Source: JAJDTT01 sp022827025 (GTDB taxonomy: Bacteria > Acidobacteriota > UBA6911 > RPQK01 > JAJDTT01). From it: a DNA stretch of 64,000 bases. The stretch covers positions 1,860,001 through 1,924,000 of the forward strand of contig OZ241897.1 of assembly GCA_965203535.1 (NCBI GenBank), in the 5' to 3' direction. The position numbers were made by a program, and so were the translations under genes. This document shows positions 58,626-64,000 of the stretch, piece by piece. How positions within the stretch are numbered: position 1 is the first letter of the stretch; the number at the start of each line of letters is the position of its first letter. The notes under the pieces were generated by a model. The model was not told the DNA's origin. It worked only from the letters and a program-made list of their open reading frames with translations, and did not search any database.

Positions 58626-61600
58626 TCAAGGATCCCCGCTGACGTCGATCACCTTGATCGAGATCTTTCTCGCCTCGTCCTCGGACAGCGTTTCTCTAAG
58701 GCGTTCCCGTAGTTCTTGAGGGGTGGCGGGGCGGTGTCCGGAAGGAGACCGTTGAGTGCGATTTGGGTCGAACCAGAACACGAGATAAATCCCGTATCCG
58801 CCCGTAGCCGGATCCCTCGTGTATTGCTCGATCAGTTGAGTCCTACACGCTCCCCACAAGTCCGCATGGCTGTTCTTCTTAATCTCCACCGGCACTTGGA
58901 AATCCCGGCACGAAACTCGGATGTCGGCCCGTTTGTCCCGGGCGTACTGTCCTTCCGGTTGAGCATCGACTCCTTGTGGGAGGCTTCGCCTTAGATCGGA
59001 GAGGATCGCATCCCGGCAAGAATCTTCGTGTTTCGGAGCACGAGGTCGGCCGTGACGGTCTTCGTTCCAATACTGCCGCCAGTCGTCGGTGTTGCCGGCC
59101 TGGATATGTACGCCAAGTTCGACTAGCCGGTCCATCAACAGGGCGGTGAGATCGCCTGCGTTGGCAGGGGCAGATCCATCCAACATCATGCAGACCTGCT
59201 CGATGTCGGGATGGCGAAAACCAGCATCGCGCCAGACCACTCGTTGCGTATCCCGCGCCCGTGAGAGTAGGCCCCCCCAACAGGACAGTGCCGGATCAGA
59301 AATAAGAGCACCTAATACGACGCCCGCGTCCTCAATTGGAGAAACTCCAAGGCGCTGTATCAAACCGCGAACAAGCTTGGATGGTACGGTCGCGGATGAA
59401 ACCACACCGATCCTGTTGGCCCAATCATCAGGTCCGACGAGGTTTCCAACCGATCGGACTATGAGTTCCAAAACCGAATTTTGTAACGAGACCTTCACTT
59501 GGCCGGCAGAACAAAAGAACGCGGCCACGTGCGGAATACAGCGCGCATTGTTTTGCAAGAGTTTCCTCAGGGGATCTTCGTAGACTTCAGGACAGACGAC
59601 GCTGCCCGCTGCCAACCAGTGAACTCGCTGGGCATCGTTCATGCTCTTCCGAGACAGCTTCCTTTTGATCAGTTCCCTGAATGAGGCCCCATCAGCATGT
59701 TGAATAGCTGCCCAGAGCAAATCATCCAGTGAACTTAGACGTTGCAATCTGCAACGAGTCGGAAAAGCAAGGAGCAAGGGCAGGCTGGCATGGCGCGCGA
59801 CTCCAGCGTGGTACGAATCGTGTGCGAGTTCCCAAACCTTGTAGATCTCGACGGTATCCCGCCGGAACTCGGAAACGGCATATTTCACCTGCACTTCGGC
59901 TACTGCGTCAGGACGAGACTCAATTAGCTGTCGATACCATTTGGGGCGATACTGGCCGTGAGGCGTGCAATAGTAGAACGCGAGTGCCTTGCGGATCCGT
60001 CCTTCGTCCCATTGGGATGAGTCTTCCGGAGACTTTCGTTCCAATTCGGCCAACCCCGCCAGGAACGGTCTGCCAAGATAGTGTTCGCGGTCCCTGTCGC
60101 GAAGAGCGAGAATCTCGGCCACGTCCGGAACGTCTTCCCGATCCACCGTTCGGCATAGGCCCCAAAGCGCCGCCTGGATCAAATTCCGATCTCCTCGAAG
60201 CAGCTTGCCAACTGCTTTGATCCCGTCACGGTTGCGGAAATCGAATTCGAAGTACTTGTAAGCAATCCGGTAAAGCAGAGAGGGAGAGGCTCGATTTTCG
60301 CGAAGTTCCGATTCTTGGGACTGGACATAGTCAAGCCACTCCTCCTTCTTCCGCCTTCGCTCGTCGATAATGTTCCGGGCATTTCGTACTGAGCCCATGC
60401 GTTTCTTTCGAATCGACATAGGAGCACGCACTCGAGCCAGAGTCTGCGTCAACCTCTCGTTTCCTTGGGTACGTTTTTGCAAAAGTTCGAGCGACAGACC
60501 CTTATTGAGATCCTCATTCGGGAGTGACCAGATGGCCCGTTCAAGCAAGTACTCTGCAATTTGCCAATTGGTATTCGCCCTGGAAACTGCCTGGTCCAAG
60601 CACCAGCGGCCGAAATCAGCCGGTTGGGTCGCGGAAAAAAGGCATTGTTCCACGTTAAATGCGTGAATCCTGAATTCGCCGGATTCGGGTTTCCACCTCT
60701 CCAATCCCTCGATGATGACGGCCTTCTGGATCTCGGGATGTTGCTCCAGCCAAGTCCGAATTCGTTGGATCGAATCGTCTTCGTGGTCGTTCCATGACGA
60801 ACCAATGCTGAGCCAGCGGTATAGAGCTGCTGTGGTCAGTTGCTCCCCGTGGGAATCCAGACCGCGAGCCAAGAGCTTGAAGGGCAAGTCAACCCAGAGA
60901 CGTCGTTCCAAAGTTGGCCACAGATCGTCGTACCGGTTTCTGAGACTGTCAAGGAGTTGAGGCAACTCTGCGTCGGCGGTCTTACTTGCCAGTTCCCTGC
61001 ACCAGAACAAATGGTCCGTTCCGAAAGTTGTTGGGTCCCCACTTGTGGGGAAATAGTTCCACACCTCCGATGGAGTCACCTCCTGAGGATAGAGGTGGGC
61101 CAGCAAGACCCCGAGGAGTTCGTTGTCAGGGTCAGAGACGATTCCCGAATGGACATCGGTCAACAACGATCGCAGCTTGCTCGACATGTCCAGACCGGGA
61201 TGGCAGTGAGTGAAGGCATCGATGGCCAGAGCATTGATGCTGGATCGGTACGTATCGTCACGGGCTATTTCAAGCAAAATGTCCGAGAGATCCGGGATCG
61301 GGGCACCATAGATCAGAACGTTTAGAACGAAAGTCGTGAATTTCTGCTGCCCTTCACTACGATTGTCGGTCTCCAAGATCTGTCTGAACTCGGGTTCCAT
61401 ATCGGGTGTGGCTAGAGCTCCGCATGCAGCGGCGAGTCTCCAGACTTGGTCGAGGCGAGACGCCTCACGGTTCAGGGCTCTCAAGAGGGCGCGTTTCTCA
61501 TCAATCGAAAATCTGCCGATATCGCCGTACAGACCGACCCCAACGGGATCTCTATCAATGAGATCCTCCCGAACCCCCTCGCTTAAAGCCCCAAGCCAAG

Positions 61601-62666
61601 CCGACAAGCCCCTCATCTCAGTGACCACGATTCCGTCTTCTCCGGCAATGAGGGATAGAACTCGGCGAGCTGGAAGCCCGGTTTCGATGAGGGAGGCAAG
61701 ATGCCGGGCCCCGAGGAATTCAGCGATGTGCCGGTGGATGGGGACAAAACGGTCCACGGGTGCTCCCTTGAACAATTTTGTAGCGACAGCCCGGCGAAGC
61801 AATCCGGAAGAGTCACCATCGAACCGATCCAGATTGGGAAAATCATCGGTGCCTTCGTTGCTTCGCAAGGAGCAACCAGCGGCGCCTGAAAGCAGTTGGA
61901 TGGCACAAAGACGTCCGGCCGCGTCGAGAAGTTGGCCGGGTGGAGGTGGTCCCTCAGGCTCCGACGCCGCCTGATGTTCCTCGTTGTGCTCCTGCACCAT
62001 CTGACGGCAGGCCATCTCGAAGGTCTCAGTGCGGCTGTCCGGCCAGTGGCGTTCTCCTCCAACCACATCCGCCAACATACTTAGAGTCTGGGGGTTTTCT
62101 AGCAGGCCGTAGATTCCTCGCTCCCTAGCTATCCTGACAAATTCACCAGGATCGACGTTGTCCCCCTGGGCAGTCAGAATTTCGACGACTTGCGATTCCG
62201 ATAGTGGGTCGAGTTGCAAAACTGTCACCGCCGTGTCTGGCGAGACAGTCTTCAGAGACTTGCGGTCGTTCCTTCCCAGCCAGTCCGCTGCCCGACAAGA
62301 CAGGCGGAAAGGGGGCCGGCCCAATGCGTCAAGACGTTTTCGAATCTCGTCGAACGGCGTGCGTACGTCGAACGATCCTGCGCGGACCTCGTCCAACCCA
62401 TCGATGAAGAGCGCCTTGCCGCGCCATTCGGGGTGGTTATTCACCTCGAAAGTGATGAAGTCGCGGGCGGTAATGAAACAGGCATCTTCCCCAAGCGCGC
62501 TGCACTCTGATTCAAATGCGGTCGTCTTGCCGGAGCCGGGATCGCCGAGAAGCACGTAGGCCGACTTCGATCGGAAATCCGCCAGCGGCCGGGGAGTCCT
62601 CTCCCGGCTCCGGTTCTCATCTCCAAGCGGAATCTCCGTGCAGGTACGGGAAACGATGTGGCTCAT
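58626..62666 (-). CDS. NACHT-like STAND NTPase with C-terminal PD-(D/E)XK nuclease (candidate defence protein)
   Basis: 1346 aa from ATG 62666, which overlaps the stop of the upstream ATPase gene (ATGA). Walker A is LLGDPGSGKTT (~39-49) and Walker B is ALFIDGLDEVRAG (~85-97), the DGLDE form typical of NACHT NTPases. A winged-helix-like region follows to ~340, then ~850 residues of predicted helical repeats with no transmembrane segment. The last ~100 residues look like a PD-(D/E)XK nuclease: KRADIRVSCRDFQVPVEIKKN gives D1248, E1261 and K1263 of the D...ExK motif, then QLIEQYTRDP and a hydrophobic strand. Bacterial NACHT/Avs proteins sense phage proteins and activate a fused effector. The C-terminal position of the nuclease, coupled to a DUF4143 ATPase, is less usual. 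Function is inferred from architecture. Confidence 0.75.
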   Translation of the reverse strand: MSHIVSRTCTEIPLGDENRSRERTPRPLADFRSKSAYVLLGDPGSGKTTAFESECSALGEDACFITARDFITFEVNNHPEWRGKALFIDGLDEVRAGSFDVRTPFDEIRKRLDALGRPPFRLSCRAADWLGRNDRKSLKTVSPDTAVTVLQLDPLSESQVVEILTAQGDNVDPGEFVRIARERGIYGLLENPQTLSMLADVVGGERHWPDSRTETFEMACRQMVQEHNEEHQAASEPEGPPPPGQLLDAAGRLCAIQLLSGAAGCSLRSNEGTDDFPNLDRFDGDSSGLLRRAVATKLFKGAPVDRFVPIHRHIAEFLGARHLASLIETGLPARRVLSLIAGEDGIVVTEMRGLSAWLGALSEGVREDLIDRDPVGVGLYGDIGRFSIDEKRALLRALNREASRLDQVWRLAAACGALATPDMEPEFRQILETDNRSEGQQKFTTFVLNVLIYGAPIPDLSDILLEIARDDTYRSSINALAIDAFTHCHPGLDMSSKLRSLLTDVHSGIVSDPDNELLGVLLAHLYPQEVTPSEVWNYFPTSGDPTTFGTDHLFWCRELASKTADAELPQLLDSLRNRYDDLWPTLERRLWVDLPFKLLARGLDSHGEQLTTAALYRWLSIGSSWNDHEDDSIQRIRTWLEQHPEIQKAVIIEGLERWKPESGEFRIHAFNVEQCLFSATQPADFGRWCLDQAVSRANTNWQIAEYLLERAIWSLPNEDLNKGLSLELLQKRTQGNERLTQTLARVRAPMSIRKKRMGSVRNARNIIDERRRKKEEWLDYVQSQESELRENRASPSLLYRIAYKYFEFDFRNRDGIKAVGKLLRGDRNLIQAALWGLCRTVDREDVPDVAEILALRDRDREHYLGRPFLAGLAELERKSPEDSSQWDEGRIRKALAFYYCTPHGQYRPKWYRQLIESRPDAVAEVQVKYAVSEFRRDTVEIYKVWELAHDSYHAGVARHASLPLLLAFPTRCRLQRLSSLDDLLWAAIQHADGASFRELIKRKLSRKSMNDAQRVHWLAAGSVVCPEVYEDPLRKLLQNNARCIPHVAAFFCSAGQVKVSLQNSVLELIVRSVGNLVGPDDWANRIGVVSSATVPSKLVRGLIQRLGVSPIEDAGVVLGALISDPALSCWGGLLSRARDTQRVVWRDAGFRHPDIEQVCMMLDGSAPANAGDLTALLMDRLVELGVHIQAGNTDDWRQYWNEDRHGRPRAPKHEDSCRDAILSDLRRSLPQGVDAQPEGQYARDKRADIRVSCRDFQVPVEIKKNSHADLWGACRTQLIEQYTRDPATGGYGIYLVFWFDPNRTQRSPSGHRPATPQELRERLRETLSEDEARKISIKVIDVSGDP

Positions 62667-63925
62667 AGCTCGTCGAACCATTGATGGGCCGGCACCGTGA
62701 GGAATTCGTCCAACGGGATGCCGCCTTCCCCAACCAGCAGTGAACTGTCGGGATCGAAACGCTGCCGGAAAGCGTCCATTCCTCGCAAAGGCTTCGTTGG
62801 TGTTCCCCCCTTTACTTCGAGGGCGATGATCCGGGGGCCTCGCCTCAGTACAAAATCGACCTCGTGTGGACTCTCCCGCCAGTAGTGGACGCTCATGCCC
62901 GGCACCGCCGTGTTGAACAGATGGGCTCCGACCGCGCTCTCGACGATGCGACCCCAGAAGGTGCGGTCCGTTCTGGCTTGGTCGAATGAGTACCCGGAGC
63001 CGGCGGTCATCAACGCAGTGTTGAGGACATTGAGCTTCGGGCTCGACGCTCTCCGCCGATAGGGTTGCCTGTAGTACTTGGGCAATCCCGTGACCAATCC
63101 CGTCTTGGAGAGCAAGTCCAGGTACCGGGCGAGCGTGGTCGTGTTGCCGGCGTCCTGGAGCTGGCCCAACATCTTGTTGTACGAAAGGATCTGACCGGAA
63201 TAGGCGGCGCTCAATTCAAAGAGCCGTGTCAGCAACGCCGGTTTGTCCACGCGTGTCATGGAGAGGAGATCCTTTTCGATGTTCGGCTCGACGAGCGCGC
63301 CGAGGATATAACTCCGCCATCGATCCGGATCCCGGACAAAGGGAACTGCTCCTGGATAACCGCCGAAATAGAGGTATTTCGGCAGGTCGAATCCGAAGGC
63401 CGCAGACATCTCGTCGAATGACCAGTGCGTAACGGGAATCGATTCGAAGCGGCCGGCCAGACTCTCATTCAAGCCCGATTGCATGAGCAGCGGAGCCGAG
63501 CCCAGGATGACCACGTGCAACGGGCAATTCCGGGCCCGGTCGGCATCCCACAGACCCTTGACGGTTTCGGACCACTGGGGAATCTTCTGGATCTCGTCGA
63601 ACACGAGCACGAAGCGGCCGGCTCGTTCTGCATCGAGCCGGGATTGCTCCCAGTTCCGGACCAGCCAATTCGTATCCCGGACCTGAGTCAGAGGGAAACT
63701 TGTAGCAGCCCTGCCACCCCGGATATCGAACCGTGGAAGATCCGGCGCGTCGACTGCCAGATAACGGCGGCAGGCGGGGCTGATTTCTTGAAGCGCCTGG
63801 AGCACGATGGTGGTCTTGCCGGTCTGGCGCGGACCGAACAGCGTGATGAGCCGCTCGGGAGCCTCGACCAACCGTTGACCGAGTATGGTGACCTGAGATC
63901 GCTGGAAGGTTCCCACACCAAGCAT
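62663..63925 (-). CDS. AAA_14/DUF4143 ATPase, copy B, upstream partner of the NACHT-nuclease
   Basis: 420 aa from ATG 63925; a TTG at 63946 would add seven residues and lie in the palindrome. Walker A is GPRQTGKTT (residues 31-39) and Walker B FVLVFDEIQKIP. VVILGSAPLLMQSGLNESLAGRFESIPVT is the sensor region. The C-terminal DUF4143 domain ends with ESPHEVDFVLRRGPRIIALEVKGG, a D..ExK-like nuclease-fold pattern. The stop overlaps the NACHT-nuclease start (ATGA), so the two proteins are made together. It differs from copy A at 55298 in sequence and operator, so they are not recent duplicates. Confidence 0.85.
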   Translation of the reverse strand: MLGVGTFQRSQVTILGQRLVEAPERLITLFGPRQTGKTTIVLQALQEISPACRRYLAVDAPDLPRFDIRGGRAATSFPLTQVRDTNWLVRNWEQSRLDAERAGRFVLVFDEIQKIPQWSETVKGLWDADRARNCPLHVVILGSAPLLMQSGLNESLAGRFESIPVTHWSFDEMSAAFGFDLPKYLYFGGYPGAVPFVRDPDRWRSYILGALVEPNIEKDLLSMTRVDKPALLTRLFELSAAYSGQILSYNKMLGQLQDAGNTTTLARYLDLLSKTGLVTGLPKYYRQPYRRRASSPKLNVLNTALMTAGSGYSFDQARTDRTFWGRIVESAVGAHLFNTAVPGMSVHYWRESPHEVDFVLRRGPRIIALEVKGGTPTKPLRGMDAFRQRFDPDSSLLVGEGGIPLDEFLTVPAHQWFDEL

Positions 63926-63926
63926 T

Positions 63927-63942
63927 TTACTCAATTGAGTAA
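63927..63942. promoter_or_regulatory. Perfect 16-bp palindrome at the start of the ATPase/NACHT unit
   Basis: TTACTCAATTGAGTAA is a perfect dyad immediately 5' of ATG 63925, covering the expected ribosome-binding position. A dimeric repressor bound here would block translation or transcription start. No Shine-Dalgarno is visible. Similar palindromes are familiar upstream of DUF4143 ATPase genes, but I cannot cite a bound protein. Confidence 0.6.
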
Positions 63943-64000
63943 TCAAGATCTGTGGAGGCTGACTCCGTGACGCGTTTTTCGGGCGTCGGGAAGTGGGATT
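63943..64000. other. Window edge, no gene seen
   Basis: 58 bases that could hold the promoter of the ATPase/NACHT unit; nothing further can be assigned. Confidence 0.4.

Noticed and set aside
1..64000. tRNA, rRNA or riboswitch genes
   Set aside because: Intergenic stretches were read for cloverleaf and well-known riboswitch motifs and none was recognised; a tRNAscan/Infernal run would settle it.

Overview
The window is 64 kb of GC-rich bacterial DNA with short operons. No rRNA, tRNA or CRISPR array was recognised. Several traits recall Acidobacteriota, possibly from a marine or sponge-associated metagenome: many secreted or lipid-, phosphate- and sugar-directed enzymes (tandem PhoD-like phosphatases, a ceramidase-like hydrolase, a GMC oxidoreductase with a gluconate-dehydrogenase-3-type partner, Gfo/Idh/MocA and SMP-30 proteins), sporadic toxin-antitoxin genes, and abundant intergenic G/C hairpin repeats. 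This is an inference from gene content; no phylogenetic marker gene is present to settle it.

Layout. 1-5.9 kb is an accessory stretch: the end of a glutamate-1-semialdehyde aminotransferase-like gene, a tyrosine-recombinase relic cut off by a hairpin repeat, two secreted proteins sharing a domain (one a frameshifted leucine-rich-repeat protein), a VapB antitoxin with a truncated, chimeric VapC, and the 5' part of a group II intron. 5.9-13.7 kb holds two tandem PhoD-like phosphatases, then a coupled operon (D-cysteine desulfhydrase-like PLP enzyme, hisI, hisG, SDR, carboxymuconolactone-decarboxylase-like), then a glycine-zipper envelope protein. 13.7-19.1 kb has surface-polymer-like genes (SGNH hydrolase, methyltransferase, membrane sulfatase/phosphotransferase). 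19.1-19.8 kb is a dense block of modular hairpin repeats. 19.8-28.9 kb holds a divergent LytTR/LytS two-component pair, a GMC oxidoreductase pair, an MDR dehydrogenase, another repeat block, an SDR and a ceramidase-like enzyme. 28.9-33.1 kb contains four tandem secreted Cache-type paralogues. 33.4-38.8 kb carries catabolic genes (DUF2848, ferredoxin, D-hydroxyacid dehydrogenase, an oxidoreductase/SMP-30 fusion, a BNR-repeat protein).

38.9-42.9 kb is a decayed type I restriction-modification island. It has two hsdM fragments (one an internal-deletion fusion of the two protein ends) and an hsdS whose middle is replaced by a small element with 20-bp terminal inverted repeats. Between and after them lie an intact YhcG-type nuclease and an intact DUF4062/ATP-binding/double-winged-helix protein, joined by 4-8 bp overlaps. 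A 64-bp relic of rtcB lies next to the island. 43-54.4 kb is housekeeping-like: rtcB, msrA, a threonine-dehydratase-like gene, an ECF sigma/anti-sigma pair, a two-domain M16 protein without zinc motifs, PGI/PMI, PMM/PGM, a DapF-like epimerase with both catalytic cysteines replaced by serine, and an M20 peptidase.

54.4-64 kb is again accessory: DUF4258/DUF2283 small genes, an orphan ribbon-helix-helix antitoxin whose toxin is an 8-codon stump, a DUF4143 ATPase, an amidohydrolase, a TIGR02206 membrane protein, and a two-gene unit at the right edge. In that unit a DUF4143 ATPase preceded by a perfect 16-bp palindrome is ATGA-coupled to a 1346-residue NACHT-like NTPase with a C-terminal PD-(D/E)XK nuclease. 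This unit is the best candidate in the window for an uncharacterised defence system.
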